The notes under the pieces are model-generated. The model worked only from the letters and a program-made list of their open reading frames with translations. It was not told the DNA's origin and made no database searches. A stretch of 64,000 nucleotides of DNA from Leisingera caerulea DSM 24564. GTDB lineage: Bacteria; Pseudomonadota; Alphaproteobacteria; Rhodobacterales; Rhodobacteraceae. Both the position numbers and the translations under genes were made by a program. Location of the stretch: positions 3,456,585 to 3,520,584 of the forward strand of contig NZ_KI421513.1 in the NCBI RefSeq assembly GCF_000473325.1, given 5' to 3'. Positions 9,287 to 16,558 of this stretch are shown here, one piece after another. The stretch's first letter is position 1. Each line of letters begins with the position of its first letter.

Positions 9287-9798
9287 CAGATCAGCTCCTT
9301 CGGGAAGTGAAACCGCGCCACGATGCGGCGCTGCCAGGGCGGGCTCAGCGGGCTTTCGACAACCCCGTGGCCGGCGTATGCGTGGATGAAGGCGGGGGCT
9401 GAAACACGAACGTACCGCCCGGCGGCACGCCGGGTTGCGCCTGCATGCCCCCCGGCAGGCGCAGCCCTCAGCTCATCTTCACCAACCGCGGACTGCACCC
9501 CCAGATGCTTGGCCACCGATCCCTCCCGCATCCGGAACAGGATCACATCACCCGGAGCGGCATCGCGCAGAGTCTTCGCCGCCAGATGCCGCGCCGCCGC
9601 CTGCCAAAGCACCTCAGCCCCCTGCGGCTCTGACCAGTCCATCGTATAGGCGGGCGGCAGTTCCGGCTCGGCCCCGCACAGCTCCCGCCACAGCCCCCGG
9701 ATCAGGCCCAGGCAATCGCAGCCCGCCCCCTTGCAGGAGGCCTGATGCACATAAGGCGTGCCGATCCAGCCGCGGGCGGCCTGCACCACCCGGCTCAT
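9286..9798 (-). CDS. GTA NlpC/P60 cell-wall peptidase (RcGTA g14-like), 170 aa
   Basis: A cysteine peptidase at the tail tip, thought to open recipient peptidoglycan during DNA entry. CKGAGCDCLGL near residue 25 holds the catalytic Cys; FIHAYAGHGVVES near residue 143 holds a candidate catalytic His. Between the core strands is an Arg/Ala/Gly-rich stretch (about residues 112-133, RAAPAGG...RRAAGRYVRV) encoded by a REP-like double hairpin also present in intergenic DNA of this window. This explains why the protein is some 20-25 residues longer than the usual form. The insert keeps the frame and both catalytic motifs. It overlaps g13 by four bases. Confidence 0.9.
   Translation of the reverse strand: MSRVVQAARGWIGTPYVHQASCKGAGCDCLGLIRGLWRELCGAEPELPPAYTMDWSEPQGAEVLWQAAARHLAAKTLRDAAPGDVILFRMREGSVAKHLGVQSAVGEDELRAAPAGGHAGATRRAAGRYVRVSAPAFIHAYAGHGVVESPLSPPWQRRIVARFHFPKELI
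9415..9462 (-). repeat. REP-like double hairpin copy 1, inside g14
   Basis: On the minus strand two hairpins follow each other: GCGCCTGC pairing with GCAGGCGC around a C/G-rich loop, then CCCGGCGTGCCGCCGGG. The second hairpin is identical to that of the copy at 12959-13008, and the two-hairpin layout matches 18022-18076. This copy is translated in frame within the peptidase gene. Confidence 0.7.
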
Positions 9799-10682
9799 CG
9801 CCTGCTGCCCCCGGTGTTCATGCCCGACTGGCGCGGCACCGCCATCACCCAGTCCTCGCCCGGAATGTCCGGGAACCCCTGGAAGTTCAGCAGGTTGTTG
9901 AATTTCAGCCGGCAGGTTTCCATCCGCTTGTCGCAGCCCGCCTCCAGCCGCAGCATGTCACCCGGCTGAACCGCGGCCCGGACCGGCTCCCACAGCGTGA
10001 TCCTGCGGCCATCCGCCGAGGTCTGGTCGGCTTTCACCGCCGCCCAAAGCCCCTCGGCCGCGCCGCTGAGGACCGTCAGCCGCCCGCCGGTGAACCAGTC
10101 CGGCTCAAACCCCTGCAGGGCGTCCCAGCGGAACACCTCATTGCGCTCCACCTCCGCGGCGGCCAGTTCCGCCGCATAGCCGGGCGTGTCCAGATCAAAT
10201 CTGCAAGCGGCATCGCCCAGCACCGCGGTGCAGGGCTTCTGATAAATCCGCCCCTGCGGCCTGTTCAGCGCTTCGCTCAGCCCGCGCAGCTCCGCCTCAA
10301 AGGCGCCGCCGGCCCGGCGGATCTCACCGATGGAGCCGCGGAACTGCAGCCAGCGCATCGAAACATCCTGCCAGTTGACCAGCCAGCAGCGCACCCCGGC
10401 GCCGTCGAACCGGCCGGCCTCGATGTCATCCTCCCGCACGGCGGCGTCGCTCAGCACCCCCAGCGCCTCTGTGTTGTCGACAGACAGGCCGGTGGCCTGT
10501 TGCACCGCGCGCGCGGTGAGGCCACTGCCGGGCTGAAAATCCACGCCATCAAAGCGCAGCACACAATCGTGATCGGTGAAGCCCAGCACCGTTCCGTCCC
10601 TCCGCTCCAGCGCCCAGGCGCGGCAGACGGTGGTGATGCCGGACTGAAGATGCGCCTGCAACGCCTTGGAAAGACTGCTCAT
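9795..10682 (-). CDS. GTA tail hub protein, DUF2163 type (RcGTA g13-like), 295 aa
   Basis: Structural protein of the tail hub in the RcGTA particle. The N-terminal part (LQSGITTVCRAWALERRDG, FTDHDCVLRFDGVDF) matches the DUF2163 domain. The C-terminal part has AGCDKRMETCRLKFNNLLNFQGFPDIPG, split here into the Cys-rich AGCDKRMETCRLKF and NLLNFQGFPDIPG, typical of the phage BR0599-type domain. Four-base overlaps with g12 and g14 suggest coupled translation. Confidence 0.92.
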   Translation of the reverse strand: MSSLSKALQAHLQSGITTVCRAWALERRDGTVLGFTDHDCVLRFDGVDFQPGSGLTARAVQQATGLSVDNTEALGVLSDAAVREDDIEAGRFDGAGVRCWLVNWQDVSMRWLQFRGSIGEIRRAGGAFEAELRGLSEALNRPQGRIYQKPCTAVLGDAACRFDLDTPGYAAELAAAEVERNEVFRWDALQGFEPDWFTGGRLTVLSGAAEGLWAAVKADQTSADGRRITLWEPVRAAVQPGDMLRLEAGCDKRMETCRLKFNNLLNFQGFPDIPGEDWVMAVPRQSGMNTGGSRR

Positions 10683-11311
10683 ACCCGCACCTCCACCACC
10701 GGCACCGCGGGCGCCTCACCGGCCTGGAACGAGGCGACGCTGGTCTGGATGCTGGCGGTGTCGAACCGCACCGGCACGTCGAATTCAAACCCGGCATTGA
10801 TGCTGAGGCCCGCTTCGGGCGGGTGCGCCAGGGTGATCAGACCGGTGGCGGTGTCCAGTTCATAATCGACGCTCTCGCGCAGCTCATCCTGTTCGATGCC
10901 GACCCGCACCGTGCCCGCCACCGGTTTGGCAATCGGGCGATGATACGTGAATGCGCCGGAGCGGTAGGTCTTGGCCAGCTGGAACGTCACGGTGCTGCCA
11001 TCGCCGGTGGCGATCACCTGGTCGCGGAAATCGGGTTCGGCGCTGGGCCGGGCGGATTTGTAATCGCTCCAGTCCTTCCAGCGGAAGCCATACAGCTGCC
11101 CCTGGCGGGCCTCGAAAAAGGCGATGAGCGTCTCGATGTCCTCCAGCGCGCGCAGGCCCAGCCCGGCGTCATAACGGCGGCGGGAGTGCGCCCAGGGGGT
11201 GTTCCTCTCCTCGAACCCGTTGGCCAGCGTCACCACATCGGTGCGCCGTTCCGGGCCGCCGACAGAGCCGAAGCTGAGCGAGGCGGGAAAGCGGACTTCG
11301 TGAAAATTCAT
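10679..11311 (-). CDS. GTA distal tail protein, DUF2460 type (RcGTA g12-like), 210 aa
   Basis: Distal tail protein linking tail tube to hub. FHEVRFPASLSFGSVGGPERRTD and TFQLAKTYRSG belong to the DUF2460/TIGR02217 family. ATG 11311 is chosen because GGAAGG lies eight bases upstream; an in-frame start five codons earlier lacks this. The stop overlaps the next start (g13) by four bases. Confidence 0.92.
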   Translation of the reverse strand: MNFHEVRFPASLSFGSVGGPERRTDVVTLANGFEERNTPWAHSRRRYDAGLGLRALEDIETLIAFFEARQGQLYGFRWKDWSDYKSARPSAEPDFRDQVIATGDGSTVTFQLAKTYRSGAFTYHRPIAKPVAGTVRVGIEQDELRESVDYELDTATGLITLAHPPEAGLSINAGFEFDVPVRFDTASIQTSVASFQAGEAPAVPVVEVRV

Positions 11312-11328
11312 GTGGTTACCTTCCATCC

Positions 11329-11988
11329 TTAACGGTTGCGCCCGCCGCGGGACAGCGCGCGCGACAGCTGCGCGGCGATCTGGCTGCGGCTGCGTTCAAA
11401 GCCTTTGACGTCCGGGGTGGAGACATTCATCACCACGCTCACCCCGCCGCCGCCTTGGCTGCGCACGCCCAGCGAGCCGTCCGCGCCGCGGGTCAGCGGC
11501 AGAACGGCCTCCGGCCCGGCCTCGCCCATCAGCCCGGTGGCGCCGCGCATCGGGAAGGTTGTCGGGCTGGTCACGATCCCGCCCTTGGCAAACGGCATCA
11601 CCTTGCCCTGGCTGAAAGCCGCGCCATCGGCAAAGGGCAGCATGCCGCCGATCAGCGAGGTGAGCCCGTCGGTCATCATCCCGCTGATATGATTGGTCAC
11701 CGGCTTCATCGCCGCGTTGTAGGTGGTGCGGATCATGCTGCGGGCCAGCGTGTCCATCGCCTCCGACAGGCTGTCGCCGTCAAAGGCCAGCCCCTCAAAA
11801 GCGCGCCGTAAGCCCTTGGAAAGACTGCGGTCCAGGATCTGCGCATCGCGGCCGGTTTCAGAGAACCCCTCCTTGACCCGCCCCAGCACTTCTGCAAAGG
11901 CTGCGGCCATTCCAGAGGCACCGTCCAGTGCTTCGCCCAAAGCCTCGCCCTGCAATTCCAGTTCCGCCATTGAGGATGAATCAGTCAT
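11329..11988 (-). CDS. GTA short tape-measure protein (RcGTA g11-like), 219 aa
   Basis: Tape-measure protein that sets tail length. At 219 residues it is far shorter than typical siphophage tape measures, as expected for the short GTA tail. The middle is Gly/Met-rich and amphipathic (MMTDGLTSLIGGMLPFADGA), followed by KGGIVTSPTTFPM and GLMGEAGPEAVLPLTRG, a motif shared by the C-terminal ends of many phage tape measures. It overlaps g10.1 by eight bases. Confidence 0.9.
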   Translation of the reverse strand: MTDSSSMAELELQGEALGEALDGASGMAAAFAEVLGRVKEGFSETGRDAQILDRSLSKGLRRAFEGLAFDGDSLSEAMDTLARSMIRTTYNAAMKPVTNHISGMMTDGLTSLIGGMLPFADGAAFSQGKVMPFAKGGIVTSPTTFPMRGATGLMGEAGPEAVLPLTRGADGSLGVRSQGGGGVSVVMNVSTPDVKGFERSRSQIAAQLSRALSRGGRNR

Positions 11989-12196
11989 CTGTTGTCTCCT
12001 TGTTCTGCGGCGCAGGCCGGTCCGGGAAGGCCTGCATCAAGGCCGCCAGCCGGTCGCGGCCCAAGGGCTGCGGCGTGGCAGCATCGCCCAGCATCAGCCG
12101 CAGCTCCGCCGGGGTCAGCTGCCAGAAGTCACGCGGCAGCAGCCTCAGCCCCGCCATCCCGGCGCGCATCAGGGCGGGCCAGTCGAGCGCAGTCAT
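11981..12196 (-). CDS. GTA tail assembly chaperone-like small protein (g10.1), 71 aa
   Basis: Matches the rcc01693/TIGR02216 family found between g10 and the tape measure. It has the typical LDWPALMRAGMAGLRLLPRDFWQLTPAEL opening (LLPRDFWQLTPAEL is the diagnostic part). Tail assembly chaperones sit before the tape-measure gene in many phages. Overlaps g10 by four bases and g11 by eight. Confidence 0.88.
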   Translation of the reverse strand: MTALDWPALMRAGMAGLRLLPRDFWQLTPAELRLMLGDAATPQPLGRDRLAALMQAFPDRPAPQNKETTDD

Positions 12197-12513
12197 TTGC
12201 TCTCCGGCACGGCAAAGCTGCGCACCAGCAGTTCCGCCGCCACCCGCGCCGCCTGCATCGGCCCGCCGGTGATGGCGGCAGATGCCAGGTCTTCGCGGCT
12301 GAGATCATATCCGCCGCCCTGCAGGCCGGCCGCCAGCAGCGCCAGCACGTCGCGGGCGGAAAACCGGCCCTGTTCAAACCGCTGCACCAGATCGACCAGC
12401 GTGCCTTCCTCCAGCGCGGCCTCCAGCCCCGCCAGTGCGCCCAGTGTCAGCTTCAGCGCATAAGGCGTTCCATTCACGAGCAATTCCGCCTCGCCTGCGT
12501 TCGGGTTCACCAT
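12193..12513 (-). CDS. GTA family protein g10 (tail assembly chaperone type), 106 aa
   Basis: Soluble protein of the GTA g10 family (phage TAC-11 type). MVNPNAGEAELLVNG is followed by LTLGALAGLEAALEEGTLVDL and then FSARDVLALLAAGLQGGG. Function is inferred from family: chaperone or scaffold for the tape-measure protein during tail assembly. Only three bases separate it from g9 and it overlaps g10.1. Confidence 0.88.
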   Translation of the reverse strand: MVNPNAGEAELLVNGTPYALKLTLGALAGLEAALEEGTLVDLVQRFEQGRFSARDVLALLAAGLQGGGYDLSREDLASAAITGGPMQAARVAAELLVRSFAVPESK

Positions 12514-12516
12514 CGG

Positions 12517-12930
12517 TCACACCGCCGCAAAGCTGAGCTGTCCGGCGCTGGCGAGCGAGAGTTCATAGGTCGCCTCGCCATTGTGGCTGCCGGCATATTC
12601 CAGTGCGGTCACCTGAAACGGCCCCTGCACGATGCCGAAGTCGGGGATGATCACCTGGAACTCCGGCGTCAGCCCGTCAAAGAACAGCTGACGGGCGCGT
12701 TCGTCGGTTGCCTCGTCCCGGAAGATTCCGGAGCCGGAGATGCTGGCGGAGCGGACGCCGGCGCCTGCCAGCAGTTCGCGCCAGCCGCCCTGGCTTTCAA
12801 GGCTCGTCACATCGACGCTTTCGGCGTTGAAGCTGATGCGGGTGGCGCGCAGGCCCGCGATGGTTTCGAACTGGCCTGCGCCGTTCATGTCCACTTTGAC
12901 CAAAAGGTCCTTGCCGTTTTGAACTGTCAT
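12517..12930 (-). CDS. GTA major tail tube protein (RcGTA g9-like), 137 aa
   Basis: Major tail protein of the TP901-1 type, which stacks as rings to form the tail tube. MTVQNGKDLLVKVDMNG, ATRISFNAESVDVTSLES and YAGSHNGEATYELSLASAGQ are typical. The frame runs 26 codons further upstream, through the REP-like element, but ATG 12930 gives the family start and is used here. Confidence 0.93.
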   Translation of the reverse strand: MTVQNGKDLLVKVDMNGAGQFETIAGLRATRISFNAESVDVTSLESQGGWRELLAGAGVRSASISGSGIFRDEATDERARQLFFDGLTPEFQVIIPDFGIVQGPFQVTALEYAGSHNGEATYELSLASAGQLSFAAV

Positions 12931-12958
12931 GGGGTTTCTCCAACTGAGATCCAAGGGT

Positions 12959-13008
12959 CCGCCCGGCGGCACGCCGGGCAGTGCCCGTCCGCCCCCCTGG
13001 GCGGGCAC
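12959..13008 (-). repeat. REP-like double hairpin copy 2, between g8 and g9
   Basis: On the minus strand GTGCCCG...CGGGCAC encloses a C-rich/G-rich inner stem, then CCCGGCGTGCCGCCGGG forms the second hairpin. It occupies the 121-base g8-g9 spacer, one of the few real gaps in a cluster whose genes mostly overlap. Confidence 0.75.
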
Positions 13009-13051
13009 TTCGTTTCCGCCCGCGGACGGGCTCTGCCCTTAGCGGGCCAAC

Positions 13052-13459
13052 TCAAACGTCATCCACCCGGGCGCGAAAGCGCAGGGTGATCTGCCTGCCG
13101 CCAGTGGTCAGCCGCTCCGCCTTGGCGCGGTCGAACCACAGGCCCGTCAGCCGCCCGCGCGGCAGCGGCACCTGGGCGCCCACCAGCGCATCGCAGACCG
13201 CCGCGGCAGCGGCCTTGGCGCCGGCGAAACCGGCGGTGTCCGTGGTAACGGTGACAAAGAACCGGTGCTCCGCCCCGCCTGCGGTCTTGTCGGATCGGTC
13301 CAGCACTTCCTCTGATCCCAAGGCCACATAGGTCTGCGGCAAGGGGCCTGCGGGGATGGCGTCGTAGATCGCATTGCCGACCAGCGCGGTGAGGCCCGCA
13401 TCGCCCGTGAGATGGGTGTAGACGGCGGATTGCAGACCGCCTGCGATGGCATAGGTCAT
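13052..13459 (-). CDS. GTA tail terminator, DUF3168 type (RcGTA g8-like), 135 aa
   Basis: Tail-terminator protein that caps the tube at the head side. AVYTHLTGDAGLTALVG and AIYDAIPAGPLPQTYVALG are the DUF3168 signature. The C terminus (GGRQITLRFRARVDDV) completes the usual length. It overlaps g7 by four bases. Confidence 0.92.
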   Translation of the reverse strand: MTYAIAGGLQSAVYTHLTGDAGLTALVGNAIYDAIPAGPLPQTYVALGSEEVLDRSDKTAGGAEHRFFVTVTTDTAGFAGAKAAAAAVCDALVGAQVPLPRGRLTGLWFDRAKAERLTTGGRQITLRFRARVDDV

Positions 13460-13788
13460 CCGCTCACCTCCTCAACCGCGAAGCATGTCAGGTAGCGGGC
13501 GTCGGGGTCGTTTTCCGCAACCGCATCAATGCGATAGAGACGGTTTCTGGCGCGGAACCGCTGATCCGGGCGCGGGCGGGATGCAAAACCATCGGGGCTG
13601 GCGCGCAGGGTGATGCGGTATTTCTGCAAAGACACACTATCGCCTGCCATGCGGCCGCTCAGGGATTTCACTTCGGCCCACAGGGTGCCAAGCGCCACCC
13701 AGGTTTCCGTGTAACCGCCGGCGCCGTCGGGGATGCGCTGGGGGTCTTCCAGCACCAGTTTTCGGGTCAGGTTCGGGGGGCGTTTCAT
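13456..13788 (-). CDS. GTA head-tail stopper (RcGTA g7-like), 110 aa
   Basis: Head-tail joining protein, the stopper of the GTA neck. RIPDGAGGYTETWVALGTLWAEVKSL is characteristic (GAGGYTETW is the core), as is RPDQRFRARNRLYRIDAV. It overlaps g6 and g8 by four bases each. Confidence 0.92.
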   Translation of the reverse strand: MKRPPNLTRKLVLEDPQRIPDGAGGYTETWVALGTLWAEVKSLSGRMAGDSVSLQKYRITLRASPDGFASRPRPDQRFRARNRLYRIDAVAENDPDARYLTCFAVEEVSG

Positions 13789-14387
13789 GCCAGGCCTCCC
13801 AAGGTCAGCCGCAGGCTGCGGTAGCGTTCGATCAGGCTGGTGACGCCAAAGGGCATGCAGCCGCCGTGCAGGCCGGTGTCGGCCCGGTATTCGTAGTAAT
13901 GCGCCGCCAGCAGCATCACCGCCTGGCCCAGATCGGCAGGCAAACCGCCCCAGTCCGCGGCCATGCCAGCCTGCAGGGTGATCCGTGCCAGGCCGCCGAC
14001 GGGGATGGCGGGCAGCAGGCTGCCGGCAGGGCGCAGGCTGGGCCGCTGGCTGTCCCGTTCGAGGCTGTAGAGGGCTGCGTTCAGAACCGTTTCAGCCCCT
14101 GCGGCGTCGCGGATCATCACCTCTGTCACAGCTTGCACCGGAGCGATCGGCAGCACCATCCGGGTGCGGTCGCGCCAGTGGCGGATCTCCAGCTCAAAAC
14201 CGCGGGTAATCAGTGCCTTGCCGGTCCTTCCTTCGATCGCGGCCAGGGCGGCGCGCAGGAAGCCAAACAGCACCTCGTCCTGCAGGCTGTCCTCGCCAAA
14301 GCCGGTGCCCAGACGCAGGTGCGCCTTGAAGGGGGCCAGCGGCAGGGCGGCCTCGGGCACGGGGGTCACTTCGCTCAGCATCATCAT
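13785..14387 (-). CDS. GTA head-tail adaptor (RcGTA g6-like), about 200 aa
   Basis: Connector that docks on the portal (adaptor). LAPFKAHLRLGTGFGEDSLQDEVL and LLAAHYYEYRADTG are characteristic of the family. Three ATG codons stand in tandem at 14387, 14384 and 14381; AGGAG lies 4, 7 and 10 bases before them, so the middle one may be favoured. The frame is open for 54 more codons upstream without support. It is separated from the capsid gene by a structured 175-base spacer. Confidence 0.9.
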   Translation of the reverse strand: MMMLSEVTPVPEAALPLAPFKAHLRLGTGFGEDSLQDEVLFGFLRAALAAIEGRTGKALITRGFELEIRHWRDRTRMVLPIAPVQAVTEVMIRDAAGAETVLNAALYSLERDSQRPSLRPAGSLLPAIPVGGLARITLQAGMAADWGGLPADLGQAVMLLAAHYYEYRADTGLHGGCMPFGVTSLIERYRSLRLTLGGLA

Positions 14388-14447
14388 CTCACTCCTGCGG
14401 GCCTCCCCCTTGGCGGCCCTGATCTGCTGTCCGTTGAAGGTTCGGCC

Positions 14448-14547
14448 GGCACGCACCGTTCCCTGCCGCTCGGACGGAGGGGGAGCAGCTAGACGGCAAG
14501 GAAATACGGGGTGCGTGCCAGCCGGCGGACCGGGCTGCCGGTCCGCC
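14448..14547 (-). repeat. Structured spacer after the capsid gene
   Basis: Two inverted repeats lie between g5 and g6: a 10-base perfect pair GGCACGCACC (14448-14457) and GGTGCGTGCC (14510-14519), and a tight hairpin of 9 base pairs with a 6-base loop at 14524-14547, about 15 bases after the capsid stop. No T tract follows. This may be a message-stabilising or attenuating structure, which is inference. Confidence 0.55.
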
Positions 14548-14562
14548 ATCAGCGCTGAGCGG

Positions 14563-15744
14563 TCAGCTCAGGCCGAATTTCATCAGCTTGATTGCGGCAA
14601 AGTCGCTGACGTCGCCGCCGACGCGCTTGGTCGCGTAAAACAGCACATGCGGTTTGGCGCTGAAGGGGTCGCGCAGCACGCGCAGGTCCGGGCGTTCGGC
14701 AATGGTATAGCCGGCGCGGAAGTCGCCGAAGGCGATGGGGAAGCTGTTGGCAGCCGGGTCCGGCATGTCCTCAGCGATCAGCACCGGGTAGCCCATCAGG
14801 CGCGCAGGCTCACCCGCGGCCAGGCCGTCGGACCACAGGAAGCGGCCATCAGCGTCCTTCAATTTCCGCAGCATTCCCGCGGTCTTGGAGTTCATTATGA
14901 AAGTCGCGTTGGCGCGGTATTCCGCCCCCAGCGCATAGACCAGGTCGATGATCGCGTCGCCGTTGCCGACCTCGCCATCGACGCCGGTGGCCTTGTAGCC
15001 GATGTTGCCCCAGGTCCAGCTGTCGTTTTCCTCGACGTTGTAGTTGAGGAAGCCGGTGGGCTTGTCGATGCCGTCGCCGTTGATGAAGGCGTCAGCCTCG
15101 GAGCGCGCGAATTTGTCGGCGATGCGGCCTGCCAGCCAGCCCTCGATATCAAAGGCGCTGTCGTCCAGCAGCCGCTGCGAAGCCTTGGGCAGCGCGCTCA
15201 GTTCATGCAGCGGGATAGAGATGCGGTCGATGTTGCCGGTGGAGGTCTCCGCTGCCGGGCCGGTTTCATTGGCCCAGCCGGCGCCCATTTCGCTGTGGTC
15301 GATCAGCACGTCATAGCTTGAGGCCTCCACATGCACCACGGAGGCCACGGCGCGGATCGAGGCGGAGGCGTTCAGCACCGCCTTGACGGTATCGGAGGTC
15401 TGCGGGTCGACCAGGTAGCCGCCGTCGCTGCCCACGGCGGTGGACATGGATTTGCCGTCCAGTTCCAGGCCGCGCAGGCCGTCGTCGTCGCCGCTGCGCA
15501 GGTAGGCGTTGAACGCCTTCTGGTGCGGCGCGCCCGCGTCCTGGCTGGCTGCCAGATGGGGGCGGTTCTGAGAGATTGTCTTACGGTCCAGCATGGTCAC
15601 TCGCTCTTCTGCCTGTTTCAGCCTTGATTGCACGTCATCCTGAAACCCCTTGAATTCATGAAGAAAGCCGGAGATGGCCTGTTTCACTTCATGCGCCAGG
15701 GGCGCTGCATCCCCGGTTTGGGCCGGGAGGTCTTGGTTGCTCAT
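14563..15744 (-). CDS. GTA major capsid protein, HK97 fold (RcGTA g5-like), 393 aa
   Basis: Major head protein. Residues 1-95 are the helical delta domain (EVKQAISGFLHEFKGF, QSRLKQAEERVTML) expected to be cut off by the g4 protease. From about residue 98 the HK97 core begins (MSTAVGSDGGYLVDPQTSD), ending with VGGDVSDFAAIKLMKF. Four-base overlap with g4. Full length and no disruption, so the gene appears functional. Confidence 0.95.
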   Translation of the reverse strand: MSNQDLPAQTGDAAPLAHEVKQAISGFLHEFKGFQDDVQSRLKQAEERVTMLDRKTISQNRPHLAASQDAGAPHQKAFNAYLRSGDDDGLRGLELDGKSMSTAVGSDGGYLVDPQTSDTVKAVLNASASIRAVASVVHVEASSYDVLIDHSEMGAGWANETGPAAETSTGNIDRISIPLHELSALPKASQRLLDDSAFDIEGWLAGRIADKFARSEADAFINGDGIDKPTGFLNYNVEENDSWTWGNIGYKATGVDGEVGNGDAIIDLVYALGAEYRANATFIMNSKTAGMLRKLKDADGRFLWSDGLAAGEPARLMGYPVLIAEDMPDPAANSFPIAFGDFRAGYTIAERPDLRVLRDPFSAKPHVLFYATKRVGGDVSDFAAIKLMKFGLS

Positions 15745-16307
15745 GTTGGTTGTCCTGTTCTGAGGTCACGGGTTATCTGGCGCAGGCCGTCGGCCAGTGC
15801 GCGCAGCGCTTGTGCTTCCGCATCGGCGGAGGATTTTGCTGCCACCCGCGCGGCGGGCAGCATCGGGAAGGTGACCAGAGACACCTCCCACAGCTCCACC
15901 TGGGTCAGGCGGCGGGTGCCGTCCTGGGCGCGGGTGGCTTTCTGGGTGCGGTAGCCGATGGAGAGGCCGTCAATCGCGCCTGCTTCGATCAGCGCGGCGG
16001 CCTCGGCGCCCTTGGGGGTGGCAGTGACAATGCGGCCCTTGACGTACAGGCCGCGGGCATCCTCGCGCACTTCGTCCCAGACGCCGATGGGCTGGGCGGG
16101 GTCGTGCTGCCACAGCATCTTGACCGTTCGGCCCTGATCGCGGAGCGCCTTGAGCGAGGCCGCATAGGCGCCGCGCTGCACCACATCGCCGCCCTGGTCG
16201 GTCTGGCCGAACAGGCTGGCGTAGCCCTCGATTTCGGTAGCGTCCTTCAGCGAGAGATCCTCGCCGAAGCGTGCGAATTTATGTTCCAGCTGGGGTGTTC
16301 CCTGCAT
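15741..16307 (-). CDS. GTA prohead protease (RcGTA g4-like), 188 aa
   Basis: HK97-type prohead protease (serine protease family) that removes the capsid delta domain during maturation. EGYASLFGQTDQGGDVVQRG opens the domain, LWQHDPAQPIG carries the likely catalytic His, and GAIDGLSIGYR the likely catalytic Ser. Overlaps g5 by four bases. Confidence 0.93.
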   Translation of the reverse strand: MQGTPQLEHKFARFGEDLSLKDATEIEGYASLFGQTDQGGDVVQRGAYAASLKALRDQGRTVKMLWQHDPAQPIGVWDEVREDARGLYVKGRIVTATPKGAEAAALIEAGAIDGLSIGYRTQKATRAQDGTRRLTQVELWEVSLVTFPMLPAARVAAKSSADAEAQALRALADGLRQITRDLRTGQPT

Positions 16308-16333
16308 CGTCTTTGCCTCGCAAGTCGTTGGAG

Positions 16334-16558
16334 TTACGGAAATTGCACCGTCAGGAAGGATTGGAAGGCCTGCGCCAGGATCACCGCCGCGACGCCGTAG
16401 ACGGTGAGCCAGAGGCGTTTTTCCAGCCGCTCCATCATCTGTTCGATCCGGTCAAGGCGGCGGTTCACGGCGTCGTGCTGGATCTGGGCCACCCGCTCAT
16501 GGGCGGACAGGCGCAATCCCGGGGAACAATCAAATGCGTGCATCGGGTGCTCAGTCAT
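16334..16558 (-). CDS. GTA head formation small membrane-type protein (g3.5), 74 aa
   Basis: Corresponds in position and composition to the RcGTA rcc01685-type head formation protein. The first 50 residues form charged helices (VNRRLDRIEQMMERLEKRL, possible coiled coil), followed by one hydrophobic segment (WLTVYGVAAVILAQAF). It overlaps the portal stop by eight bases. Confidence 0.85.
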   Translation of the reverse strand: MTEHPMHAFDCSPGLRLSAHERVAQIQHDAVNRRLDRIEQMMERLEKRLWLTVYGVAAVILAQAFQSFLTVQFP

